A stretch of DNA of 64,000 nt from Aradus depressus. Taxonomy: Eukaryota; Arthropoda; Insecta; Hemiptera; Aradidae. The position numbers were made by a program, and so were the translations under genes. The DNA lies in the NCBI GenBank assembly GCA_963662175.1, contig OY759221.1, positions 29,561,027 to 29,625,026 of the forward strand, read 5' to 3'. Below are positions 53,537-63,709 of the stretch, piece by piece; the first letter of the stretch is position 1, and each line of letters opens with the position of its first letter. Below the pieces are notes generated by a model that saw nothing but the letters and a program-made list of their open reading frames with translations, had not been told where the DNA came from and searched no databases.

Positions 53537-53698
53537 TTAAGCATGCCGTCCTTCGGCTGGGACACTAAGCAATGTTCCCGAGCTTGTACGATGTCAGGTT
53601 CTAGTTAAAGTTAGATATAGGGTAAGCAAATTTTAGGACTCCCATAGAGTCGGGGTCATGTCCACCAGAGTGACGAAAAAGCTCTGGTAGGGAAAAAT

Positions 53699-54350
53699 TA
53701 GTTCTAACAAAAAATTAATATTTATATACATTCAAAAAATTGTTTTTCATCCTTCAATATTGTGTTATTATTTGTTTATTTTCTAAGATAAAAGAAAAAT
53801 ATTCAAATGAGGTTAAGATTAAGTTATTTAAGACCCCAGAAGAAGAGATATGTGATGAAAAACAAACGTTAGCGTGTGGAAGATACGGGAAGATTCCTTA
53901 AATGAGAAATAACGAAAGTGTTTTATAAGACTTTGAGAATGTATGGAATGTAAATTGGCCTATTTACCCTCTACCCTTAGAGCCACCAAATAAAAACTGA
54001 TACAGGGGGGGTGTAAGAAAGACTTCCATTAGAGCTTGTTCCAGAGGGGAATTAGAGAAACGCGGGGGCGAGGAGGGCCAATCTCGTAAAGAGAGCTAGC
54101 TCCAGAGCTACCACAAGAGCCACAGACAATCTACCCTGACACATCTCCGATAATCCAAACACAAGACTCCTTCTCGTAAAAAGTAATCACGTTTCTTTAT
54201 TATTAATCTTATTCGGGTATGAAATTGGTTTTTTGAGACAATTTGACTTTAAATCTCTGTGTTGTTCTGGAAAATATATTTATATATATAACGTTTATTA
54301 CTATTCTTTTTGAAAACATTACTTCCAACAAATAATTTCTTTTTAGTTCA
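53699..54350. other. unassigned stretch
   Basis: No coding feature; GGGGGCGAGGAGGGCC at 54065-54080 is a GC island in AT-rich DNA. Confidence 0.45.
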
Positions 54351-54540
54351 CCATCTATACGAAGCATAGAAGAAGTTATGTAATCGGTCAAAAATTTGAT
54401 ACCGAGTTACGGAATTCCATGTTTTCCGACCTCTATATTCCAAATAGGAAAAAAAAATTATGTCTATCTGTGGAGCTGTGCGTCTGTTTTCGTATCAATA
54501 TAATCAATATTGATTGATTAAGCTCTCCCTCCCTCCGCCC
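54351..54540 (+). repeat. family R copy
   Basis: AGAAGTTATGTAATCGGTCA, AAAATTTGATACCGAGTT and CCATGTTTTCCGACCTCTAT, then A-rich and TCTATCTGTGGAGCTGTG. Truncated at its right. Confidence 0.65.
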
Positions 54541-54920
54541 TCTACTACTGAGGATGATACAACTGCTTTAATAAAACTATATTGTTGAGCTGAGTTTACG
54601 AAGCTCTTTCTTAGGCGACTCATGTATTTCGTTGTACTCGTACTCCCCCTAAATCCCTTTACCGATCACATTGAAATTTGCCACGATGGTAGTGGACACG
54701 GTGACGATGGTTTACTACTAAAAAATCTGAAATTGAACATACCACGGAGGAATAATCACCGAAAAACGAAATCCCCATTGAAATCAATTGAGAGACAAAA
54801 ATCTCGCTCAAAATATAATTTGTCGATTTAAAATGTAAAAATCTGGGCAAAAAAAAAAAAAAAAAACCTACGGTTTCATCCAGTGATCACAAACCGGTTC
54901 ATATGCCCCATGTCAAATGC
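54541..54920. other. unassigned; shared block with 34.8 kb
   Basis: CATACCACGGAGGAATAATC at 54737-54757 matches 34824-34846 (with ACGTACC instead of CATACC). No gene seen. Confidence 0.4.
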
Positions 54921-55255
54921 ACTATGATGGGACGTAAGAACATCCCGAAACATCGTTGGGATAAAGACACTTCCGAAGAGTTTTTTTTGAAAAATAGTTA
55001 TCTTAATTTTTATTAAATTGAAAAATGTCTCTACTTATTATAAACGTTTTAATTTTTAATATTTATTTATTCAGTTTTTATTAATTTCATTTTACTTTTT
55101 TTAATAGTTTTGTTATTACTACTAATCATAAGTGTGTTAGACTCAAATAGTTATAAATCTAATTTATAAGCTATCTTATTGTTTAAATTCTTTTGACGTA
55201 TCCTGCTACCTTGTATTGGTCTAACGGAAATAAATTTATTATTATTACTATAAAA
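54921..55255 (+). mobile_element. family P retroelement 3' end
   Basis: CTATGATGGGACGTAAGAAC ATCCCGAAACATCGTTGGG, CACTTCCGAAGAGTTTTTTT and a long AT-rich 3' region ending GGAAATAAATTTATTATTAT TACTA. Matches the minus-strand copies at 35.8-36.1 and 60.8-61.1 kb. The hammerhead-like CTGATGA is mutated to CTATGAT here. Confidence 0.7.
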
Positions 55256-55700
55256 AGGTTTATGTACAACAATATAAATAGTCGTTTTAACTATTTCTGC
55301 GATTTTTTAGGGACTTCTGAATCCTCACATTAAATTTCATGTAGATATATTCAGTACGATCGACAGTTATTGGAGTTTTTGAGTTAAGGTCCTCTTCTGA
55401 TCCCCTCCGCCTTTCCCTTTTGGCGATATTGCTGTAAATAGACAGGTGTCAATCAATAGGTGTTATCCCTGAGAAGTTCTGGATACACAAATAAAATTTC
55501 GTGTTTTGAAATTTGTTTCTTGAGAAAATTTGACAGGACGTAAAATATATTTTTCTCAATTTTTATAATTTTTCAAAAAAAAAAAATACCTATACATACA
55601 CCAAAGTTCGTTGCTATGAGTTACGATTAAAAAGTTACATTTTTTTTTTTTTTGGCCTTATGTTCGAGCATGTTATTTATGTCAGTGTGTTATCTAATTA
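55256..55700. repeat. family R copy and unassigned sequence
   Basis: 55320-55520 (-): CTTCTGAATCCTCACATTAA, TTTCATGTAGATATATTCAG, CGACAGTTATTGGAGTTTTT and TTTGGCGATATTGCTG. The rest has T runs only. Confidence 0.55.
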
Positions 55701-55826
55701 TTTACGACATCCATGGCCCCGGGAGGGAGTTCTATTTACGAAATAAAACTCACTCGAACCCGCTAACCATGGTCTCCCATGCGACCAAAGCCCTACGCTC
55801 TAGCCCGCACGGCCACCATGGCTCCC
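55701..55826 (-). mobile_element. SINE2 (class II tRNA-like), second copy
   Basis: Minus strand: GGGAGCCATGGTGGCCGTGC GGGCTAGAGCGTAGGG, GGTCGCATGGGAGACCATGG, AGCGGGTTCGA, then GAGTTTTATTTCGTAAATAG. A-box-like TGGCCGTGCGG and GGTTCGA are in the positions expected for a Leu/Ser-type tRNA with a long variable arm. GGGGCCATGGATGTCGTAAA closes the element. Confidence 0.72.
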
Positions 55827-56348
55827 AAAAGGTACATTAGATAGGTATATTTCTTATAGACATTTAGTTAACATTCTAGGCGGCGCTATAACTTTTGTCG
55901 TACTGATCCTACCTCAAATTTAAGAGAATATTAGCGATTGCAAATTTTATAAGGAACAATTTTGTTAAGAATTAATGTTTTGACAGGACCAACCGTTTTG
56001 GGGTAAATCAGGGAAACGTCTAACAATATGTGTTTCAAAACTACATTTCTAGGTGGTTTTCGGTATGTATCTCGAAAACTGGGCGACCTGTAAGAAAGTA
56101 CGTAATGTAATGGTAATAACCATTCTTTTCGGCAAATATTTCTTTTTTATCTTCCTTTGTGTGGAAGCTATTAAAGATGAAAGGGTCATTTTGAGACAAC
56201 TTTTCTTGTTTTCATTTTTTTGGAACTCCATACCAGTAGTTTTCCTTTCTTTAAAACTCAAAACAGAAAAATGTAACAAAAAAAAAGTGATAATAAATAA
56301 ATAAAAATATTGGATCAATAAAGTAACTATAAAGAATTATAAGTCTTG
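55827..56348. other. unassigned stretch
   Basis: No feature recognised; both strands hold short open frames by chance. Confidence 0.45.
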
Positions 56349-56446
56349 TAACTGAGCTCAAGGTCGCTGGTTCGAAACTCGGCCGAGGCTCGTAGTTCTT
56401 TATTTGGGAAGTGAAGAGACTTTGAGCATACCGTCCTTCGTTTTGT
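56349..56446 (+). mobile_element. SINE1 internal fragment
   Basis: ACTGAGCTCAAGGTCGCTGG TTCGAAACTCGGCCGAGGC, GGGAAGTGAAGAGACTTTGA and GCATACCGTCCTTCG. Head and 3' half missing. Confidence 0.75.
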
Positions 56447-57158
56447 TTTATTTATTTATTTTGAGGTATTATCTATTTCCTTCTATTTTATTATTATTTT
56501 TTTCTTTTATTATTCTATAATTGTTTTAATGTTTTCCGTCTTTTCAATGTTATACTAAAAGTATAAAAATCAATACATTTATTGGAATACTTTTAAATAT
56601 TCCCCATATGTATACTTTTAAATATTCCAAATATATACATACTAATTGACAATTTCAAAACCAAGCCTTCACTAAAACCTGCCTAGATTTACGACCTGAA
56701 ATTGTCTAAAATACTACTATAAATGCAGACATTTATTTTGCTGAAGGGCTATAAGATGAAAAGGGAAATCGAAAGTGATTCAATTTAAAGTGGTGTCTAT
56801 TTAATTTCTGTTGCTTCTTTGAAACCTTCTGTTGAGGTGACAGGTGGAAAATTAGTTCATTGTTTACGGAAATTGAATCAAGTGTAAGGCGGCTGGAGGT
56901 AAAACATCTATATCCAGGAAAAGGACTACTAAAGCTGGAGTTGCTAATCAATGGCAACATTCTGCTAGATCAGATGATAGATTCTGTGTCAGAGACCTTG
57001 TTTATGGGAATTCAAAGGATATATCCTACTCTAATATCATTATTTTTTATAAATCGATATTTTATTCATTTTAATTATATTACTTTTTAAATTTTTTTAA
57101 ATATTTTTTAAAAACAATTTAATTTATAAATATAAAAAAAAAAAAAAAAAAAAAAAAA
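56447..57158. other. unassigned stretch ending in poly(A)
   Basis: No gene recognised. A run of 24-25 A (57134-57158) abuts the next SINE and was probably its target. Confidence 0.45.
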
Positions 57159-57498
57159 GGGGGGCGCCGGTAGCTCAGTGGTATGCGTGCTTGACTTCTG
57201 AGCTCAAGGTCGTGGGTTCGTAGCCCTTAGTTTATTTTATCTGGGAGGTAAAATAAACTTAAGCACGCCGTCCTTCGGATGGGACGTTAAGCGATGGTCC
57301 CGAGCCTGTACGATGTCAGGTACTCGTTAAAGACCCCCTACCCTAGATGAATAAAAATTTAGGGTAGGCAAAATTTAGGACTCCCACAGTAGAGTCGGGC
57401 TCATGTCCACCAGAGTGACGAAAGAGCGCTCTGGTAGTAGGCAATATGACCTCGTAGTTAAAGCCCGGGCATGAGTCATAAAACCTAACCTAACCTAA
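57159..57498 (+). mobile_element. SINE1, near full length
   Basis: GGGGGGCGCCGGTAGCTCAG head; GTAGCCCTTAG shows a 10-bp loss in the B-box downstream part (GACCGAGGCC missing, between short GCCC repeats). Tail CATAAAACCTAACCTAACCT then A6. Inserted in an A run, so the target duplication cannot be read. Confidence 0.93.
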
Positions 57499-58880
57499 AA
57501 AACTAATAGACTTTCTTAAAGACATTGAAATAGTAATTTAATTTATTTAGAATCTGTAAACCTTTTTTTTTTTCTTTCTTTATAATTCATTACTTTATTT
57601 ATAATTTTATTGCTGATATCTTGTTGTTTTCACATGACAGTATAGTTCGTAATTGAGCTGTTGTCAATAAATAAATAAAAAAAAATAAAAAATTTAAAAA
57701 AATTATAAAATTAAGTATTTTTGAAAATTTTTTTATATATTTTTATTTGATAGCAAGTATATTATTATTTTATATTATTTAAGATGTATGAGCAATGAGC
57801 ACCTATTTTTTCCGCATCAGTTCTATAATTTCCCGTTTAATAATGACTAAAGAGTCGAAACGAAGTAATGAAATAAAGAAAATATTGTTTAAAATATAAA
57901 TACCAATATTGAAAGATGAAATAAGTAAGGTATATTAAATTCAAATTGATATTAACGTTTCTAGTATTGTCAAATGATGTTCTTTCACTAAAAAGATTGG
58001 TTGACGTCATGTCAGGCACTCTTGACATCTTGGAACATCTTCACACACCTTCATCCGACAGGCATATGGGACATCAACAGTAGGTATATTCATTTCGATA
58101 CTTTTGTAATAATAAAATATTTAATAATCCTACGTTAATTAATGATAATGAAGATTGAAATGTTTATTGTACCTACTTTAAAAACATTTTAACAAAAAAA
58201 TATTATTTAAATTAAGCTCTTAATTTAAACTTTATAAATAGATAACTCTAGATAGAAAATTGAAATAATAGAAATAATTAATATAATTCGATTATTTATC
58301 TCTTATGGTTATAAGCTTTTAAATCATTTATTCTCCGATGACTTTTTTTAAATTTCTGTATCAAAATTCATTAAATAATTTCTTGTTGCTTCTTACAAAT
58401 TTTCATCAAATACCGAATAGTTTTTTTTTAATTCGTTCTTCCTTTTTTTTCTTTGATTTTCCCTTTTCATTTATAATTATTATTTTGTTGCTTCCTATCT
58501 CTTCCATATCATTCTTTAATGTTTTTTCCACAATGTTATTTTAATCTCAGTTCTATACATATTTTTTAAGAATTAATTGTTTGAAAATTTATTGTTTGAC
58601 GCCACATTTTGCTTCCTCCGTTAGTAACTTTCGTTAATAAACTGCTTTTGTTTATATTTCTTCCACATTTATTTTTAAGCTAAGTATATTTTCTTTCTTC
58701 ATTACATATTTTCTCTACAATTTCATATCAACTCTGTTTTTAATTTATGTTTGCATCATCTGTAAAGATGAGTCTAAAAGCTGGGCTCGACTCTACGGTG
58801 TTATATACTCTTTCTTTTTGTTTTATCATTATTTAGATTCTTGAAGTTCTGTTGTCACTTCTCTATTCTCCATCAAAAAA
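57499..58880. other. AT-rich stretch, nothing recognised
   Basis: Mostly A/T with T-rich plus strand between 58330 and 58740. No gene, RNA or repeat boundary seen. Confidence 0.5.
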
Positions 58881-59215
58881 TAGCTAATCCCTGAATAAAC
58901 TGTGTCAGTCAATCCAAAAATAAACTGCGTCTTTCTTCTATCCAAGATTACATCCTGGGACTGCTACACATGGATACATCCAGAGCCAAATAGGTTGTCC
59001 ATTGATAAACCTATTCAGTCTTTCAAAGGATATATCCTGGGAAAACTAGATTCATGGTCTAAGAGCTTATCCATGGATAACCTCTGTCAGATTATCAAAG
59101 GATACATCCTGACACACCGAGGGCCGGATAGGTTCATGGATACGTCTGTCTATCCATGGATACACCCTGGGTAAGTTAGACTATCCATGGCTACATCCTG
59201 GGTTGCGGATATTGG
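58881..59215. repeat. degenerate tandem repeat around TACATCCTGGG
   Basis: Blocks like CCATGGATACATCCTGGG recur at about 58946, 58970, 59030, 59103, 59158 and 59190 with AAGAGCTTATCCATGGATAA-type text between them. Spacing is irregular (about 28-73 bp), so this is an old or gene-converted repeat. Confidence 0.55.
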
Positions 59216-60433
59216 GACCCTTGGCAATATTAGTGGTCTCCAGCCGATAGACAATCAATACCCTTAATTACCGGATCGTGGGTGAGGCTCATCCCAACAG
59301 CTGTCCCTGGCTCCCCGACCTCAGATCCTTTATCAAAAAGAAATTTTCCCCAGTTTTAAAACCAGACCATCCTAAGGGATTAGTTCAATAAATCTTTCCA
59401 TGAGTTATGGACCCAAGCCCGGATTTTTATGCCAGTCAATACATTTTTTTCCACAATCGTAGAAACGTATGGAATATCTCTTGTTTGAAAAGATTCTCAA
59501 AATATCCGTAAACTGGTTATAAAAGGCATATTTATTTAAAGGCGAGCCTATACAAGGATTTAGGAGCCTATATGTAAGTCAACTGTTGAATATTGAACGG
59601 TCTACTGGTTTTGGAGGGGGAGCGAAAAATTAATAGATTAAGTCGTTCTGGGGAAGTTCATTGACGGTGATTCTCTAACGACTTTTTTTATGCCTCCTCC
59701 TGGCTGCGTCATTAGGACTACATGACGCTATCTGATACTCGTTTACGTTTGCGAGACTGGGATATGACGTAGAGACATGGTAGTGACGATGACGTGTTGA
59801 CCATTGAGGTGAGCTAAAGGCACGAGTGTAGAACTCCGTGAAATGCCTTTACAACACTTCTCCGTCTCCTCTCTTTTGATGTTTAAAAGCCCTAAAAAAG
59901 GCCTCCAAGAACAACCTTTTCAGCCACCAACTCTATTTCTGTCCTCAACCTTCTTCACAATGTTTTTTTTGTTGAATTTTTTATTATGCCTATTAATAAT
60001 TCTTGGAAACCAAGTATTCTATATAAAATCCGATTATATTTTATTTATTATATAAAACATGGAAGCCAAAATGGTATTTCTTTTTAAAGTTTCAATATTA
60101 AAATAAATAAAATTGTTGGTGAATCACCGGCAATGTACTTCCCCAGAACGAATTAATCAATTAACTTTTCGCTCCCCATTTTGACTGATTACATAACTTA
60201 CCTTATACTTCGTAAAAGTAAGTAAAATAGAGTTTCCAGATTGTGGGAAAGATTAGAAAAATGCTGGGATCCAAATTGTGTTTGAGGAGATTGCCCGGTC
60301 GCCTAAGGGTACGGATCTTATTCTGAGTGATTATTTCTTATTCAGGAACCTGATACAGAGAGAGAAGGACCGGTCCTCTTCGAGTAGAGAAATAGCCCTT
60401 TAAAAGATTCTATCCTTTGGGCAAAATTCAAGA
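59216..60433. repeat. family Q copies in opposite orientation and unassigned sequence
   Basis: 59555-59690 (+): AAGGATTTAGGAGCCTATAT, GTCAACTGTTGAATATTGAA, TTTTGGAGGGGGAGCGAAAA, AAGTCGTTCTGGGGAAGTTC. 60110-60180 (-): GGTGAATCACCGGCAATGTA CTTCCCCAGAACGAATTAATC. The two facing copies bracket about 420 bp, a possible inverted-repeat element. 59216-59554 and 60181-60433 hold nothing recognised. Confidence 0.55.
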
Positions 60434-60632
60434 GTTAGTTATTATGGCTCATGCCCGGGCTTCCACCAGGTCATATCTACCCTAAAATTTCATTCACTTA
60501 GGATAAGGGGTCTTTAACGGGTATCTGACATCGTACAGGCTCACTAAGGCGCACTAAGTTTATTTTACCTCCCACATAAAATAAACTAAGGCCTTAACCA
60601 GGTTTCGACTCCGCGATCTTGAGTTCAATAAG
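60434..60632 (-). mobile_element. SINE1, degenerate
   Basis: TATTATGGCTCATGCCCGGG, CTATCTGACATCGTACAGGC-like and TTTTACCTCCCACATAAAAT blocks on the minus strand; about 120 bp is missing internally and the head is lost. Confidence 0.78.
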
Positions 60633-60775
60633 CAAGCAACATTTAAGATGCTAGAGACCAAAGTTATACTAATTGGGAAAATTAGGTGTTTTTTTTTTTT
60701 TCGTGAATAAGATAAATATTAAAATTTCGCCAAATTGGCAAAAGGGAGGTTTAACACCAAAACTCCCAATATACA

Positions 60776-61880
60776 TAATAATAATAATAAATTTATTTCA
60801 GTAAAACGAATACATAGTAAAGTTTATACATTAAGATAGCTTATAAATTAAATCTATAACTACTTGAGTCTAACACATCTATGATTAGTAGTAACAAAAA
60901 AAAACATTAAAAAAAAGTAAAATTAAATTAATAAAAACTAAACAAATAAATACTTAAAAATATATTAGTATATAAAAAAAATGAATACAAGATACGTTTA
61001 TAATAAGTAGACACATTTTTCAATTTAATAAAAATTAAGATAACTATTTTTTCAAAAAAACTCTTCGGAAGTGTCTTTATTCAACAATGTTTCGGAACGT
61101 TCTCCCATCATCAGGTCTCAATGTGCGAGATATAGAAAAGAAAGAAAACAATGTAACTATAACAATATATGAAAAATAGTATAAGAAAAGTCTAAATAAA
61201 TAAAAAATTATTAATTAATAAATAAAACAATAACGTACATTTGTTTGTATCAAATAATGTTTTTGGATATGAAACACGATTCTTTATTGAGGGTGCCGGT
61301 AGCTCAGTGGTATGCGTGCTTGCCTTCTGAGCTCAAGATTGTGGGTTCGTAGCCCGACCGAGGCCCTTAGTTTATTTTATCTGGGAGGTAAAATAAACTT
61401 AAGCACGCCGTCCTTCGGATGGGACTTTAAGCGATGGTCCCGAGCCTGTACGATGTCAGGTACTCGTTAAAGACCCCTACCCTAGATGAATAAAAATTTA
61501 GAGTAGGCAAAATTTAGGACTCCCACAGTAGAGTCGGGCTCATGTCCACCAGAGTGACGAAAGAGCGCTCTGGTAGTATGCGATATGACTTTGTAGTTAA
61601 AGCCCGGACATGAGTCATAAAACCTAACCTAACGATTCTTTATTGTGATTATATTATCTTTTTTGAACAGTAAGAATAAAATTCCGTTTCCATTTAAAGG
61701 GTTTCCTCTAACATAAACATTTTTAGTTGAAGTTTAAATTTTTTTATTGTACCTATTGACTTCAAGAAGTGGGGAAGGGCATTAAAAAAATTATTTCCTT
61801 TATGAGTTATACTTTTTTCAAAAAGAGAAGAGCAATGTTTAGTTATTCGAAAGTCTTCTTTCTTCCAGGTATCGTAATCG
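60776..61880 (-). mobile_element. family P retroelement 3' part with a SINE1 inside
   Basis: Minus strand order: LINE C-terminus 61880-61650 (KEDFRITKHCSSLFEKSITH, GNNFFNALPHFLKSIGTIKK, FKLQLKMFML: the GI..FN.LP....K......F...L end found in many insect LINE RTs), SINE1 insertion, then 3' UTR with CCTGATGATGGGAGAACGTT CCGAAA (61115-61090), CTTCCGAAGAG and an AT-rich tail to TAAATTTATTATTATTATTA at 60776. Frameshifted, 5' part missing. Confidence 0.72.
61290..61632 (+). mobile_element. SINE1 inserted in family P
   Basis: Complete copy with AGGGTGCCGGTAGCTCAGTG head, B box GGTTCGTAGCC and tail CATAAAACCTAACCTAA. Perfect 13-bp target duplication CGATTCTTTATTG (61277-61289 and 61633-61645). The related copy at 37.4 kb has the site unoccupied. 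Confidence 0.97.
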
Positions 61881-61922
61881 TGACTAGTATTGTTGAGGGG
61901 GAATATTTTTATTTTTCCTAAT

Positions 61923-62681
61923 TCTTACAATACATATACTGCCGACATTCCTATCCATCCTCAGACATTACTGACGACTTACGCTGACGACACAGCAATC
62001 CTTTCCACCAATCCTGATCCTGCTGTAGCCTCACTCATCCTCCAGGAGCACCTCACTGAAATAGAGAGGTGGTGCAACCTCTGGAGAATTAAATTAAATG
62101 AGCAGAAATGTGTTCAAGTCACATTTACCCTACGCTGTAAATCCTGTCCTCCCGTCATCATTAACAACATCCTGATTCCCTCTTCAAACCAAGTCCGCTA
62201 TCTCGGGTTTTACCTAGACAGTAGACTTACGTGGAACCCACATACACGACTTAAACGACAAGAACTGAATCGAAGATACGGACTGTTACGTCGACTACTT
62301 GGACCAAAATCGAAACTGACGACTAACAACAAACTTACGATTTACAAGACCATTATACGTCCAATTTGGATTTACGGACTCGAACTTTGGGGTACAGCTA
62401 AACAATCCAACATCAATCGTATCCAAGCATTCCAGTCCAAACTCCTCCGACGAATTGTCAACGCTCCTTTCTATGTCACCAATAAAGTCCTACACAGAGA
62501 TCTCAGTATTCCCACTGTAAATGAATTAATCAAATCCCGATTCCAATCATTCCACAGAAACCTTTCTTCCCATTCAAATCCTCTCGCACAAGACCTTTCC
62601 TCTCATTCCCATCCTGACAATCCTCCCCGCCGCTTGAACAGGAGGTGGCCTCGCGATCTTCTCTCGGAGGATAGTGAATAA
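61923..62681 (+). CDS. Jockey-like reverse transcriptase, C-terminal half (partial)
   Basis: Uninterrupted frame of 252 codons from the insertion point. Blocks: SYNTYTADIP, TYADDTAILS (the catalytic YADD, two Asp), WCNLWRIKLNEQKCVQVTFT, VRYLGFYLDSRLTWNPHTRL, IIRPIWIYGLELWGTA, IQAFQSKLLRRIVNAPFYVT, NKVLHRDLSIPTVNELIKSR, ends NRRWPRDLLSEDSE. The intact protein makes DNA from element RNA at a nicked chromosomal target. It lacks the endonuclease and the first RT blocks, so it is not active alone. The open frame starts at 61890, but the first 11 codons are target sequence. The closest relative in the window is the pseudogene at 2.9-4.0 kb. Confidence 0.9.
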   Translation, partial: SYNTYTADIPIHPQTLLTTYADDTAILSTNPDPAVASLILQEHLTEIERWCNLWRIKLNEQKCVQVTFTLRCKSCPPVIINNILIPSSNQVRYLGFYLDSRLTWNPHTRLKRQELNRRYGLLRRLLGPKSKLTTNNKLTIYKTIIRPIWIYGLELWGTAKQSNINRIQAFQSKLLRRIVNAPFYVTNKVLHRDLSIPTVNELIKSRFQSFHRNLSSHSNPLAQDLSSHSHPDNPPRRLNRRWPRDLLSEDSE

Positions 62682-62838
62682 TGACAATTAACTTTCGAGG
62701 GAGTGTCAGCGCTGGCTGGCTTCTCCCATCAAGTGACGTTATATTTTTCTTTTACCACATATTTGCTTATTATATATATATTGTATATAGATTGCAAATA
62801 GAATAAAAACAAAAAAAAAAAAAACAAAAAAAAAAAAC
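61923..62838 (+). mobile_element. Jockey-like LINE, 5'-truncated insertion with poly(A)
   Basis: Bounded by a perfect 12-bp duplication ATTTTTCCTAAT (61911-61922 and 62839-62850). Contains the RT C-terminal half, a 3' UTR (GTCAGCGCTGGCTGGCTTCT) and an A-rich tail 62810-62837. Its left end lies inside the RT domain, as for incomplete target-primed reverse transcription. Best preserved LINE in the window. Confidence 0.95.
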
Positions 62839-62850
62839 ATTTTTCCTAAT

Positions 62851-63581
62851 AACCATTAATGTTACCATTAATATCATATATTCGAAGTAGCTGTGATTTC
62901 AAGGTTTACTCGATCCAGATTATTCCTTTTAGGAATATGTAAGTTCAGGAACAGCCCCTTTCCAACCACTTTTCCTCTTTAGCTGATTTGGGTAAAAACT
63001 TTTCCTGTCACTTTTTCATTTTGTTTTTCCTGCATCCTCATAAAAAATTTTGACTAAATTCATTTTGACGGGAGTTACCGTGTCCACAAACACAATTTCC
63101 TTTTTATCTCTTTTATTTCCCCCCCCCCCCCCCCCCCCCCCCCCTCCCCTTCCGCCCCCTCTAGTCTTTGTTTCAGAAGATCGGAAAACACTGAAATTCC
63201 AGTGTGGGTATCGGATCTCTGACGTATTACATAACTTCCCCTCAGTTTTCACTGGAATTTAATGTTTTCTGAAAAAAAGAGGTCTAAGGCTATAAAAAAA
63301 AATGTGATGTGGCCCATAGCTAGGACTTTCTTATACCAACCATGGTTTTTTTCCCCTCTCAAATTCATTTTTAACTGGTATTACTGGGTAAAAAATTAAT
63401 GTGTTGGCATCAGTGGGTTTCTTTCCCAGGTACCCAGTATAAAATTATTTTCAGAAGGGGAGGGAGAGAGAGATCTGTAAAAGAGTGATTGGTATAAAAA
63501 AGTCCTGTTATGGCCACATCTCATATATACATTTTTGTTTACTTTTTTATTTTTTAATAATAATGTACTAACAATAGAGTT
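62851..63581. repeat. family R copy with long C run, otherwise unassigned
   Basis: 62985-63250 (-): TTTAGCTGATTTGGGTAAAA, AATTCATTTTGACGGGAGTT, CAGAAGATCGGAAAACACTG and GACGTATTACATAACTTCCC. A run of about 24 C lies at 63121-63144 at the place where family R copies have T/C-rich text. 63251-63581 has no recognised feature. Confidence 0.55.
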
Positions 63582-63640
63582 ATTATGAATCATTCCCGGT
63601 CTTTAAAAAACGAGGTCATATCGCCTACTATCAGAGCGCT
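63582..63640 (-). mobile_element. SINE1 3' fragment
   Basis: TTATGAATCATTCCCGGTCT, AAACGAGGTCATATCGCCTA and CTATCAGAGCGCTT match the last ~60 bp of SINE1. Head and body missing. Confidence 0.7.
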
Positions 63641-63709
63641 TCACAGAAGTCCAAAGTAATAACTTTGAAGAATTGATATGTGGTGTGGTAAAATAAATTA
63701 TGTTGTTAA

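Larger units (their letters stand above)
51751..53698 (+). mobile_element. SINE1 split by a piggyBac element
   Basis: Left part 51751-51857: GAGAGTGCCGGTAGCTCAGG, B box GGTTCGAAACCC, to AAAACACTTAA. Right part 53537-53698: TTAAGCATGCCGTCCTTCGG to GAGTGACGAAAAAGCTCTGG. The consensus here reads AAACTTAAGCACGCCG, so the break is exactly at its TTAA. The tail is missing. Confidence 0.93.
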
